From contig OY992536.1 of assembly GCA_963921195.1 (NCBI GenBank), forward strand, positions 180,366,995-180,430,994: a stretch of 64,000 bases of DNA. Direction: 5' to 3'. Of the stretch, positions 11,228 through 22,189 are shown piece after piece. Below the pieces are notes generated by a model. The model made no database searches. It was not told the origin of the DNA and was given only the letters and a program-made list of their open reading frames with translations. This stretch comes from Pegoplata infirma (lineage: Eukaryota > Arthropoda > Insecta > Diptera > Anthomyiidae). The translations under genes and the position numbers were made by a program. Each line of letters begins with the position of its first letter. Positions within the stretch are counted from its first letter, which is position 1.

Positions 11228-13137
11228 TTTTATACCCTCCACTAAGTGATAGAGGGAAATATAAGTTTGTCATTCCGTTTGTAACTCATTTAAATATCGG
11301 TCTGGGACCCCATAAATTATATATATTATTGATCAGAGATCGATTTTAAGACATTCTAGCGATGTCCGTCTGTCTGTCTGTGGAAATGGTGATTACGGCA
11401 AAAATATCAAACAGATATGGCAGAAACTTTGCATATTTATTGGAAGTTCTCCCGAGTACTTAGTTTGGTATTGCATTTGAGCAATATCTGTTCAGTGGTT
11501 CAAAAGTTATGAACGAAAATGTAAAGACACCTCGAAAATTTTGGTACATTCAACATAACCTAAAAATACAAAATGCTTTAATTCGGCAGCTGGTTGACAT
11601 ATTTGAACAGAATTGAACACCGAATGGTATTAAAGCAAGTACGAACATATTTTTTAAAAATAAAAAAAATCGCGGATTTTTTTCACAATTTTTTTTTTTC
11701 GCGAAATTTTTTTTTTAATTTAGTTTTTCTTAAAAGTATTTTCTTTTTAAATAAAATTTTTGGCAATAATCAATTTTTGCATTGTGGAGGGTACCTGCAC
11801 ACAAAAAATTTTAGGGGAAAATATTTCAATTAAAAATTTTAAAAAGTTCAATTTTGTTTTTAATCATTTTTTTAATTGATGCAATTAAATTTTTTGATTG
11901 ATTTTAAAATTTTTTGTGAATACTGTCGACAACATATAAAAACAAAAAAATCGTCAAACATATTTTAAGTTTATTTTTAATTTTTGCTCAAATATACTTA
12001 AAACGTAATTCTAGGACTCAAAATACATAAAGCGAGTAACAAAATTTGTTTACAACAAAAAAAATAAAAGATAAAAGTAGAGTTATATTACTTAATTTAT
12101 TAAATTTTTTAAACGTTTTTATTAAAGTCAAATCACGATTTTTTTTAGTCGCATGTAAACACCACTGACGCTTGTTGAAATTAGAACAAGCACAAGATAA
12201 AAAAGATTAAAAAATAATAAAAATACAAAGAAAATAGTGAATTTTGTGACATTCTGATATTCCGGTAAAAACTTTTATTACCAAGTAATGAGGATTTCGC
12301 TTTAAAATAGATGGTGGTAGATAGTTACACATTTAATAAGCTACCAGCCCAAAATTGACTTGTTACCCACTCGCTTACAAAAATTCCACCAACCACAAAA
12401 GATCCAACGTGGAAATGTCAATGGAACTAATGTTTACGTTTGTATATATCAAATGTTGGATTATAAAATTCCAATAAGATAAGGACCGCAAAGATATCTT
12501 GGAACGTGGAAGAGAGGGACGGTTGGCTGCTTAGTGTAAGGACAATAGCAAATATTCCGAAAAGACTCCTGCTCAGCTCATGGAAACCGCATCGAAACAC
12601 CATCTTAAGTTCAGTCTATATACAGTTGTTTCTTCTATAAGCGTGAGTTTGGTTTTAATGGAAATACTGTCTGTGATGGCTGTTTGCCTTTTAGCCGGCT
12701 TTTATATAATTTAAACAACTAATTGAAGAGGCTAACTTATTGTGTCAAAGTTTCGAGTTCAGTGCCATTTTATTTTATATGTTCTGATTTTATTTTGTTA
12801 ATAATAAACAATCAATTGCAATTTTTATCCATATTTGTTTTTATTTAGAAAGTGGGACATTTTTAAGCTATAAATTTTATTATTTTATGTAATTGATACA
12901 ATCATTTTTTTAATTATTTTTTTTTAAATTTTCAATCACTTTTTTTAATTGAAAAAAAAAGCACTTTTTCCTTATTAAACTTTTACAAATTTTAGTAATT
13001 CATACTATCATTTTCGTGATAGGTGCAAAATCAATTAAAAAAGTAATTGATATCATCATTTTAGTGATAGAAACTCATTTTCATTTTTTTGTGTGTGTAC
13101 TTTCGGCAAGATTGAATTTAACTTTTTTACTTGTTTG
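11228..13137 (+). mobile_element. INE family H copy 1, split by an insertion
   Basis: Left part 11228-11797 starts TATACCCTCCACTAAGTG, has GTCATTCCGTTTGTAAC and a GTCCGTCTGTCTGTCTG block at 11364-11381. The right tip, with a decayed stem-loop (TTCGGCAAGATTGAA) and AACTTTTTTACTTGTTT, is at 13098-13137. The middle 11798-13095 is a separate insertion. Better copies: 34172-34793, 53533-54163. Confidence 0.6.
11798..13095. mobile_element. TIR element inside INE H1, TIR CACACAAAAAA
   Basis: CACACAAAAAA at 11798 is mirrored by TTTTTTGTGTG ending at 13095, and the two pieces of the host INE resume outside. The target duplication is short or decayed. The interior includes poly-A/T, TCAATTAAAAAAGTAATTGA palindromes near the right end, and a slightly less AT-rich stretch at 12340-12711 that may be a decayed coding remnant. 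No intact transposase. Confidence 0.5.
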
Positions 13138-13146
13138 TGTTCATTT

Positions 13147-13907
13147 CATTGGCGTAGGAAGCCAACATTTCTGGGGGGGGGCTAAAGCCCCCCCAGATTT
13201 TTTTGAATTTTTTGTTTTTTTTTTAATAGAAAACCCCAGACCTATTTCTGAAGCGTTCCCTATATCATGTGTTTAGGTGTCCTAGAAACGAATGCCCTCC
13301 GAAAGCGGTTAAAAATTCATATTTTTTTTAAACAAATTTTGATTCTGAAGATTTTTCGGAAATTTAGAACTCCCGGATATGTTATGAAAATGAAAGATTT
13401 TTAATGTTTTTCCTATAGTAAAATCATTAGATTACTATGATTTTTTTCAAGAAAAAGTTCTGATGATTGCAAAAGTTGATGATTATTAGTCAAAATTATC
13501 AGATTCTTTCTTCCAATAACTTTTGTCTATAAAAAACCACTTAGAATTTATAAACTTTTTTAAATCAAAGAACTTAAAATGTTTTCCTGAAGTTAAAATC
13601 CTAAGATTCGGTAAAGTTTTTATTACTGACAAAAACATCAGATTCATATAAAAACTTTTTGCAATAATTCAGACTATTTTTCAATAGGAAAAACTATTAG
13701 ATCTAATATAATAATCATTACGAGTCCTTAAGACTCGTAGAATAATCATAACGAGTCCTAAAGACTCATTATTATTATTTATTGTTGAAAAAATTAATGA
13801 AATCATTAAATTATTAAAAAAAATTGTGAATGATTAAAATTCTGGGGGGGCTAAAATTATTCTTAGCCCCCCCCCCCCCCCCCCAGACAGGGCTATCTAC
13901 GCCAATG
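13147..13907. mobile_element. hAT-type MITE, TIR CATTGGCGTAG, TSD GTTCATTT
   Basis: The 8-bp duplication GTTCATTT is at 13139-13146 and 13908-13915. The TIR CATTGGCGTAGGAAGCC at the left is mirrored by GGCTATCTACGCCAATG at the right. Next to each TIR are G/C homopolymers: G9 with a C7 partner at 13169-13196, G7 at 13843-13849 and C18 at 13867-13884. Eight-bp TSDs and YA-starting TIRs fit the hAT superfamily. No transposase. Confidence 0.7.
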
Positions 13908-13915
13908 GTTCATTT

Positions 13916-14600
13916 TGACCCTAAAAGGCAACTTTACCGACCCCCACGATTTCGAAAAAAAGGAAAATTTGCTCCACCCTTCTGCACAGTGGTCACTTCT
14001 ACTATTAACACTTGACATTTAGGGGTTTTCTATTTAACCTGATCTCATTTTAATGATATTTAACGTTTACCAAATTTTAAAAATGTATGTTAAATTTATT
14101 TTCTTAATATTTTTAATAGTTTTATTGCAAGTCAAATGTCAATAAATTACACGTTTAATACGTTAAATTTTTTTTGTTTTAGTTCGCTTTAATCCAAAAA
14201 AAATAATAGTAATAAACATAATGCACGTATGCCTTTCACATTTTTTTAATAAAAAAAACATAAAGATCCAAAAGTTTAAATAGTTTTTGTTAACAGGCCT
14301 TCCTTCTTAAAGTGCTCGTACATGTTCATATTTACTGCGATTTTGCACAAAACGAAGCAATTGATTTTTACGTTTTTTTTTTTTATTTTGTTATTAAAAA
14401 TATTTTACCAGTAAAACAATTAACGCTAATGTAACGAGTACAAACAAAAATTTTATTGATTGTAATACTTAATATTTTTTTGTAGTATTTAATACACTCA
14501 GAAGAATGATTACACTACCAAACACTTGAAAAAAAAAACTTAATGCTACTGTAACTCGTCCTTACACAGAACGCAGCTTTATGAACATTATTACAGTTAT
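13916..14600. other. AT-rich DNA, nothing firm
   Basis: The first 80 bp (CCTAAAAGGCAAC, then GCTCCACCC) resemble, in reverse sense, the stretch 63545-63630, so they may belong to a dispersed repeat. The rest is AT-rich without a gene. Confidence 0.35.
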
Positions 14601-14604
14601 TCTC

Positions 14605-14965
14605 CTGATCACAAATCCGGTCTCCAAAGATTTCCATTACATCAGGTTTTCGAAAAATTTTAAATTTAAAAAAATCGCGTTTTTGGATATATTTGACAAC
14701 TTATAGCGGATGAACCCAATGTGCTGACGACCTAAAAATAAGTCAAGGGTAAAGTTTAAACATTGCTCTTCGGGATATAAAACTCATTTGTTTAAGTTGT
14801 ACCCTCGACTTATTTTTAGTCACCAACACATCGGGTTCGTCCGCTATCAGTTGCCAAAAAAAAAAGTCTAAAACGACGTTTTTTTTTTAATTTTGACCTC
14901 GATTTTCTCAAAAAAGCTGATGTGATGGAAAAGTTTGAAGCCGGATTTTTAACCAGCAGAACAAT
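14605..14965. repeat. Large imperfect inverted repeat (hairpin MITE)
   Basis: The left arm (ATCCGGTCTCC, TTACATCAG, GCGGATGAACCCAATGTG, ACCTAAAAATAAGTC) is mirrored by the right arm (GACTTATTTTTAGTC, CACATCGGGTTCGTCCGC, CTGATGTGATGG, AAGCCGGAT). The centre lies near 14785. The structure is that of a foldback MITE; TIR tips and TSD are not clear. Confidence 0.55.
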
Positions 14966-16369
14966 TATAATCAAGTGTCGCGTCCCAGTTGCATTTTCGA
15001 TGTTTAATAGTGTTATTGCTCAAGTATATTAAAATGTTGAGTTTTTTAAAAGATTAGACAAGCGATATTAAATACTACCGAATTGATAACTGACCCATTT
15101 TCATATTACTTTTTCTCTACGTGTAAAAAAATACAATTTCAATTCTATTTTGTCTTTTGTTAAATTGCAATCATTATACTTGTGTTAATATTTTTTGGAT
15201 GCAATAAAATGTTAACAATATGGAGTAGTTTCAGTATTTTGTAAATTTTTTTTTGTAAAAGTATGAAAATTAACAATTTACACAGAATTGGAATATTTTT
15301 TCAAAGTGTTTTAACGAATATCGATAAAATCACAATTGGAAAAACTAAAATCTAGGAAAAATTTACTCTAAAATAGTTCATAAATTTCTAGTATCCGACC
15401 GAATACACCTTTTTTGGACGAGGTCAAAAATTTTCACTATTCGGCCAAACCGAAGCCGAATATTAAAAAAAATATTTATGAAGACAAAACAAGAAAACAA
15501 ATAAATGTTGTCTAGAATGATTTTATTTTAAACAAAAAAATGTTTTTGGGCCATTTTTGTAAAAAAACAATTAGAAAAGTTAAATTCGACTTGGCCGAAT
15601 CTATGAATACCCTCCACTATGCCCTTTTAAGTGATAGTAAATTTTCTAACATGAAAAATAACATTTTTAAATAGTTTTTATTTTTGTGTAAAAAAACTTT
15701 TTTTTAAGTAATTTAAAAAAAAAAAAATTAATTTACTAATTTTTTTTTTTTTTGAGTGTAAAATTTTTTGTCGAGTGTATTTTTTTTTAGTGTAAACATA
15801 TTTTTGAGTGACAAAAATACCTTGTAAAATATTTTTTTGGCTTACCAATGTTTTTAAAACATATTTAACGGGTTTTCAACTCATGAATTTAAGGTGAAAC
15901 TGATCTGAAATTCACGGTTTTGCTAATAACTTTTGAACCACTAGACCGATTTAGCTGAAATTTAAAGCAAAATAGGCCCGGGAACAACAAATATATATGC
16001 CACGCTTCAGCATCCTCAGAATTGCCTTTCGAAATTTAGCGTGTGTTTTATCTTGTAAATTCATGAAAAACCCTTGCCGAAATTCAGTCTTTTGCTCATA
16101 ACTTTTGAACCACTGGACCGATTTCGCTGGATTGCAATACCAACCTGACCAGGTAAATGCCCAACATATATGCCAAACTTCAGGAGCCTCCGTAAAGTCT
16201 TTCAAAAGTTAGCGTGTTTTCAACAGACAGACAGACGGACGGACAGACATCGCTAGATCGTCTTAAAATCGATCAAGGACCATGAATATATATACTTTAT
16301 GGGGTCTTAGACCAATATTTCGAGGTGTTACAAACGGAATGACAAACTTATATATACCCTCTATCACTA

Positions 16370-17746
16370 CACTGAAAAAAATAACCTTCCTGATATTAAT
16401 GAAACGGATTCATTATTTTGTTTTCATTACACACATGAAGGAATTCATAAGCTGATTGAAATTTCATGCATGTTATGAAAACATTTTATGAAACTTGTTT
16501 CGTTAGATTTCATGATTTCATTAAAAAATATCATACGATTTTTAAGAACCAAATACAACTCTGCGTTGCGAATAAGAAAGAGAAAACAGAACAAAAACAT
16601 ATGACGTTTTATTACACCACGCGTCTTAAATCTAATTGTAATTTGTACATGTGTGTTAACTTTTTTCTAATAAAATAAAATAATTTTATATTTTTTTTGC
16701 TTTGTTATTGAAACTTGTATGTGTGTTATGCTGGTTATATCTAATTGAAATTACAAGTGAAAAGTTCTTTATAAGTGTTTCTTTTAACTGTTTCTTATAA
16801 AATATAATATTATTTGCCACAGAACAATAGTTTTTTAAGTCACTAAAATTTTGTGATGAAATGTAGGGTAATTTGTGTTGTTTCATTGATACGTTATTGC
16901 TACGTTTTGGCAGCACGTGTTTTTAAAGTCATCGCGTTTTTGTCTTTTATAGCTTACCTTATATGACAATTCAGACCAATTTGAGGTTGGAGTAAAACTT
17001 TGTTGTGTGTAAAAACTAGGTGAAACCCGTAAAAAGTGTGTTATTAAGGGTCATGTCACAGACTCAATTCCGTTCGGAAGTGGAAAAAGTGGTTCACTCG
17101 TAAAACGCAAAGCAAATATTTTTTTTCGGAATGAAACCACTTTTAGCAATTCAATTCCACTTTGATTTTTAAACGTGATTTCATTCCGAAAAAAATATTT
17201 GTTTTGCGTTTTACGAGTAACCACTTTTTTCAAATCCGATCGGAATTGACCCTGGGACATGCCCCTAAATAAAATTTCAGTGACGGTTACATGTGACTTA
17301 CCAAAATTTTTATTAATGCAAATTTTCACTTATAGGTGTTGATACTTGCTTTTTTTAGGTAACTAGTTCCTAACTTTATTAGGGGCTTTCTATGGGAATT
17401 TCGATAACTTTAACCAACAGGAATTTATCGTAATTCCCATAGAAAACCCATAATAAAGTTAGCAACTAGTTACTTGTAAAAAGCAATTATCATACGCTCA
17501 TTACCAACTACTATTCCACATTTAATTAATGGATATTTTCATACATTTTATGAAAAACTTCATAAAACGTTTCAAACAAGTTCTACGAATATTTTCATTA
17601 TTTATATGCAAGTTTTCATTGAAAGGAACTTTAATGACACCAGTTTCATTAATCAAATAAAACCTGTCTTCGGTTGAAAACGTGAGTCATTTTTCATTAA
17701 GGTTATGTCAATTTTCATTAATTTCACGAAGCTATTTTTTTCAGTG
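16370..17746. mobile_element. TA-type MITE, TIR CACTGAAAAAAATA
   Basis: CACTGAAAAAAATA at 16370 is mirrored by TATTTTTTTCAGTG ending at 17746, with TA on each side. The host INE without the insertion is seen near 61838-61852 (CTATCACTAGAGTGG), which proves the boundaries and the TA duplication. The interior has ATGAAA-type palindromes, a long imperfect hairpin at about 17080-17250 (GTAAAACGCAAA and TTTGCGTTTTAC arms) and another at 17345-17490. Short open frames inside are not credible genes. Confidence 0.7.
17345..17495. repeat. Small hairpin repeat (family B)
   Basis: TACTTGCTTTTTTTAGGTAACTAGTT on the left mirrors AACTAGTTACTTG, then AAAGCAA, on the right, and CTATGGGAATT mirrors AATTCCCATAG. 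A relative with the same edge words lies at 35851-35980. Confidence 0.5.
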
Positions 17747-18109
17747 TAGAGTGGAGGGTATAAAAAATTTTGAGTGTAAATTTTTTTCGAGCGGAAAATT
17801 TTTTGAGTTTAAAAAATGTTTTTAATTGCAAAAACCATTGGTAAAATGTGTTTGTGGCTTACTAATTAGATTCAAAATAAATTTCAACGCCTGAGTATTT
17901 TATACAATTATTTGGTATTCGGTCCAAATTGTGGCCAAAGCCAAATTGTGGTTTTTGGCCGAAGCCGGATACACTTGGCTGGACACTATAAATTTCTTGC
18001 AGCCTAGTAAATTTTACTAAAGTTTTGTAAAAATTTTTAACCTAAAGAAAAAAAATTAGTTAACATAATTACTAACGTGCCCGCCGTTAGTAATTATCCT
18101 CCAAAATTT

Positions 18110-19215
18110 TTATTTTTATACCCTAGACTAGAGATGGGCGCTGGTCACGTGATTTCCATGATTCACGTGAATCACGCGTGAGTGTGAGTGATTTTTATTT
18201 CAATTACGTGATTGTGAGTGAGCGTTAGTTAGAAAAAAACTCTGCGTGAGTGATTCATTTATTTTTTGCGTGATTTTATTTTTGGTTTTACTTACTTTTT
18301 ATTTTTTATTTTTATTTGTAAAAACAAACAGCCTTACCACAAGAAAAAATATGAATTTAAAATGAGCTTTTAATTTTATTTCCATACAAATTGTTTTTGT
18401 TTTTAAAATCGATTTTCAAAAAATGTATTGAAAATTTGAAATTTAAAATAAAACTTTTGTTAAAATAGACTTTTTGTTTTCTTGTGGTAAGGGCCAAAAA
18501 TTTAGAAGTTTTTTTTTGGTAAGAAAATTTTTAGCGTGAGTAGATTTTGCATGACTCACGCGTTAGCGTGATTGAATCTGGCGTGAGTAATTTTGTTTTT
18601 AATCACGTGAACAGCGAGTGATTGTGAGTAATAAAATAGTTTGCGTGAGTGATTAGTGGGTGATTTCATTATTGTTTGCGTGAGTGAGTGTGAGTCAAAA
18701 TCCTCTTACGCGCCCATCTCTACCCTACACCACTCTGTGGTACAGGGTATAGTGACTTTGTGCTGATGTTTGTAACTACCCGGAATATTGGTCCTAGAGC
18801 CACATTCAAGTAAACCAATCGACTTAGAATCACTTTTTGAGTCGATTTGACGAAGTCCGTCCATTCGTTGGCTCATCTAAACGTTGTATACAGGTCGCAA
18901 TTATCAATATAATAGGGTAAAATTGGAAACTTAAGCTTCTCTTTGAAATTGGAAAAAATAGGTACATGTTTTCACCTAGCCCTCATAAAACGTCCCCTTT
19001 ATATTTGGCTTAAATTCCCCTTATAAACGTAAGAAAAGTAAGTATCCTTTCGAAATTTGACAGGTAAATGTATTTTTACTGATAGTCCCCACACAAACCA
19101 ACTCCCGTAATTCGTATAACTCTCTCTAAATATTAGTAAATGAGAGATATTTGACTAAAATTGTGTTCGCAGATGCTCAACGTGTACTTCGGTAACTTTG
19201 TTTTCTGATTACAAT
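18110..19215 (-). mobile_element. INE family G copy 3, split by a hAT-type MITE
   Basis: TTTTTATACCCTA at 18112 continues after the insertion as CCCTACACCACTCTGTGG (18723 onward), then GTGCTGATGTTTGTAACTACC and the decayed remainder of the family in reverse orientation. The stem-loop end has been lost around 19215. Confidence 0.55.
18129..18722. mobile_element. hAT-type MITE family S, TIR TAGAGATGGGC
   Basis: TAGAGATGGGCG opens it and CGCCCATCTCTA closes it. The flanks CCCTAGAC and CCCTACAC are an 8-bp duplication with one later change. The interior is rich in CGTGAGTGTGAGTG and CACGTGATT motifs in both senses. No coding frame. Other family S pieces: 32884-33148, 45434-45890, the long nested copy 58066-63485 and an end at 60882. 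Confidence 0.68.
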
Positions 19216-19269
19216 CAGACCCTTCTTGGTCTTACAAGGAAGTTCTTTTACAGGGCACCCACCGATTGT

Positions 19270-19740
19270 CCTGAAACTTGAATATTGGAATGAGGGGGAA
19301 AAATAAGAGTTACCTGCTTTTTTGTAGCTGTCCAATCTCAAATTTAAATCCGTATAAAATCCGAACTAGCAGGAATTTCACCAAACGAAAAAATACGGGT
19401 CTGCTTAATTTTGATAGAGATTATTATATAGATTTTGGCGGTCGTACGCATATACATCTCCATACAAACTACCCCAACAATTATAAATTTTTGACAATAA
19501 CGAACTTAACGAAGCCGAATTTAGACACGACCGCTTCACCATTAGATAGGCCTTCAAAAAACCTTTCGACCTGTATAAAATGTTCATATAGTTTCTTTTG
19601 AAGAAATGGGAAACACTTTAAAAAACGAAAAAATCCCGTTTTCCCCCTCCCCTTTGAACCGCTATATGTGGGATTGGGCAGATAAAAAAACAGGTAACTC
19701 TTATTTTGCTCCCCTCTTTCATATATGAAGGTTTCTATTT
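19270..19740. repeat. Inverted repeat of unknown family
   Basis: The left arm (GGGGGAAAAATAAGAGTTACC, then TGCTTTTTTGTAGCTGTCC) is mirrored at 19665-19725 (GGGCAGATAAAAAAACAGG, then TAACTCTTATTTTGC). The open frames that run through it are side effects of the hairpin. Confidence 0.45.
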
Positions 19741-20360
19741 CAAACGTACCACGAAAAAAAAAATGTTGTTGGATCAAAGTCAAACTTTGAGAGCTTATTG
19801 CCCTACATGAAAGTAACAAATCGTGGAACAAAAGTTTTCGTTTTTCGAAAAAATGGGCGAGATAGGCGTGGTCAAACGTGGTAAAATTGAGCAATTTTTG
19901 CATGATGTCGCTTTATATTTAAATTTTTCTACAGTAACTCAACGATTCTGAAATTTTCGAAACACATCTATTTTATAGTGTTTTGTTTGGGCTATCGATT
20001 GGCATTATTTGTTTTTGGGAAAAATTCAGAACTATGTCTGAATTTTTCAAATGAAAAATAAAAGTCGATGTAGCAAAAAACACGCCATTTTTAATTTTTT
20101 TTTAAAAAATTTTAAATTAAAGTTCATTTCATTCTCTACATCATATCAAATTTTCAGAGAGCAGTTATTTTTGGTTTTCGAGAAAATTGGCTTTAAAGTT
20201 TGAATGTCTTATTTTATTTTCCATATCACTCATACGCCACGATACATTTATTTTTGCACTTACCAAAAACTTGTTTAATTCTATTTAGATATTTGATTTA
20301 GAGCTGATTTGCAGAGACCTTTTACTTGTAATTTTACAAACTTTTTTTTTTTGAGTGTAC
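19741..20360. other. Unassigned AT-rich DNA
   Basis: Nothing recognised except a TTTTTTTTGAGTG then TA tip at 20341-20359, which looks like the right end of a CACTCAAAA-type MITE whose left end I did not find. Confidence 0.35.
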
Positions 20361-20414
20361 ATTACCTGGTAATGTGTTATATAATCACTACCCATTACCA
20401 AAGTTTTGCTGGGA
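20361..20414. repeat. Right end of repeat family Y
   Basis: ATTACCTGGTAATGTG, then TATATAATCACTACCCATTACC, also occurs at 61189-61220. Here it runs into AAAGTTTTGCTGGGA, the mirror of CCCAGCAAAACTT at 60501, so this is probably a fragment of the element at 60501-61232. Confidence 0.45.
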
Positions 20415-21263
20415 TGCTTTAACTCGGCTCTTGGGAAACATTAAAACGGAATTTGGAAATAATACCTTGCTTTATCATTCTTAAGCTTTCTGAAGATTCT
20501 TGAAAAATGGGTCGGATTGGACAATGGGGCGTTATACCTAACATATAGTCCAAAAATACAAAATGCTGGAGTGTAATTTTGCTCTTTGTAGTCTCTGCAC
20601 CAAATATGTGCGGATTCGAGGAAACGCAGCTCCCATTAAACCCAAATTAAACTAAATGTGTCATATGTTGTTATTTTATCATTTGTAAATTCTATCGATG
20701 TTAAATTTAATGGTGATATCTAAATTGTCAGTACAGGATTATTTGTAAATATAACAAACTATTCAACAACCTTAAATACTTAATACTACTAACTAAATAT
20801 TAAAACATGAACACGAATTGTAAAATACCACACAAAAATAAATAAACCTAATTGTATTTTAATACTCATTCATTCATCAGCCTATCATCACAAATGTTGT
20901 TGTTGAAACAAAAGGAATGTTTTCATAAAGTTTTCCTTCCTAACAACCCGAACTTTTCACCCATTATTTAGTATCACATCAGTTTGAAATTTCATAAGTT
21001 AAATAGAAAGATTGTGGAAAACTAATGTTGATGCAAAACAATCATCAACATACTCGTAGATAGACAGATAATGCAAATCTTGTTGAAATTAGGAAAATAC
21101 TGTTTTTTTTTTTGAAATTGCAACAATAATATTTAAATATAAAATGACCTAACACAACACATTAAAATGTGGCCAAAATGAGTTCAACATGAAATTCATC
21201 ATGCAACAATATTATAATTGTGTTGAATGAATATACAGCGACCGAAAAAATTTTACGTACAAC
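20415..21263. other. AT-rich DNA, nothing recognised
   Basis: No gene, RNA or clear repeat end seen. Confidence 0.4.
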
Positions 21264-21700
21264 TACACTCAAAGTAAGAACTTCATTATATTTATAAAAA
21301 CTCTCATAAATATAATGAAAACCTGCATTAAAGTTCCTCCAATGTAACATTTTCATATATACAATGAAACAGTTCAACAGAGTCAATATTTATGAAATTA
21401 TTCATTATATTTATGAACGGTTTCATAAGTATAATGAATAAAATTTTATAAACTTTTATGAAACTCTTCATAAATATTATGAAATTTTTCATAAATACGA
21501 TGCAACATTTCATAGATTTATTTTTTTTTTTAAATAATTGATCAATATTTATGAAATTATTCATTATATTTATGTAAGGTTTCATAACTATGAATAAAAT
21601 TTCATAAACCTTTATGAAACTCATCATAAATATAAATTTTATGAAGTAAACTTTTTTCATAAAACTATATTATATTTTTGAAGGTTTCATAAATATAATG
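21264..21700. mobile_element. MITE with TTCATAAATATAATGAA-like palindromes
   Basis: It opens with CTACACTCAAAGTAAG and is filled by about ten iterations of a 15-17-bp near-palindrome, TTCATAAATATTATGAA and variants. The right TIR is decayed. Open frames rich in MKxFI arise from this repeat and are not genes. A smaller relative is at 29307-29530. Confidence 0.5.
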
Positions 21701-22189
21701 AAATTTCAATTTCCATTTCGACTCTCGTAGCACATTTAATATTGACTCAATCTGGACGCCATTAAGCTTAAATTAAAGCTTGATAAATTACCTACACAGC
21801 ACTTTTTACAAAAAATACTTTTTTGATAATGTTGCTAAGTTTGTCGTTACCGAATTACATCTACTATGTAATTCGTACGTAGACTTTTGTCGGCCACTGT
21901 ACATGAAACGAATGACCGATGGATGGAAGGATAAATGTTTGAATGATACACATGTCAGTGAATTAATTAATTTACTCTAAAGATACAAAAAAGATGGCAT
22001 ACAATAAATAAAATGCATACAAAATTTAAACGTAATGTACGATTACGAGTGTTCATATCCATACATTTAAAATCCAACATACATACATATGAAGAAGAAC
22101 AAATATATGAACAACACTCTTGCAAAATTGTATGAATTTATAAACAATTTGTGTTGTTATAAATGATTTATATATACCCTACACTAGGC
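21701..22189. other. AT-rich spacer, nothing recognised
   Basis: No gene or repeat end. It borders the 3' end of the non-LTR element on its right. Confidence 0.4.

Larger units (their letters stand above)
15568..17765 (-). mobile_element. INE family H' copy, interrupted
   Basis: The stem-loop tip ATTCGACTTGGCCGAAT (15584-15600) and GAATACCCTCCAC lie at one end; ACAAACGGAATGACAAAC and ATACCCTCTATCACTA, then AGAGTGGAGGGTATAAA, at the other. The GACAGACAGACGGACGGACA block (16224-16247) is the GTCY block in reverse. The sequence is broken at 16370-17746 by a MITE. Uninterrupted sequence of the same end exists at 61808-61861. Confidence 0.6.
15389..17988. mobile_element. hAT-type MITE family N, copy split by nested repeats
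   Basis: TSD TAAATTTC at 15381-15388 and 17989-17996. The left TIR TAGTATCCGACCGAATAC pairs with the right end GGCTGGACACTA. Inside the ends are the ATTCGGCCAAAC/GGCCGAAGCCG motifs of the family. Between them sits an INE of the H' type (about 15568-17765), itself holding a TA-type MITE. Sister copies with their own 8-bp TSDs: 34910, 58114, 58795 and 61941. Confidence 0.7.
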
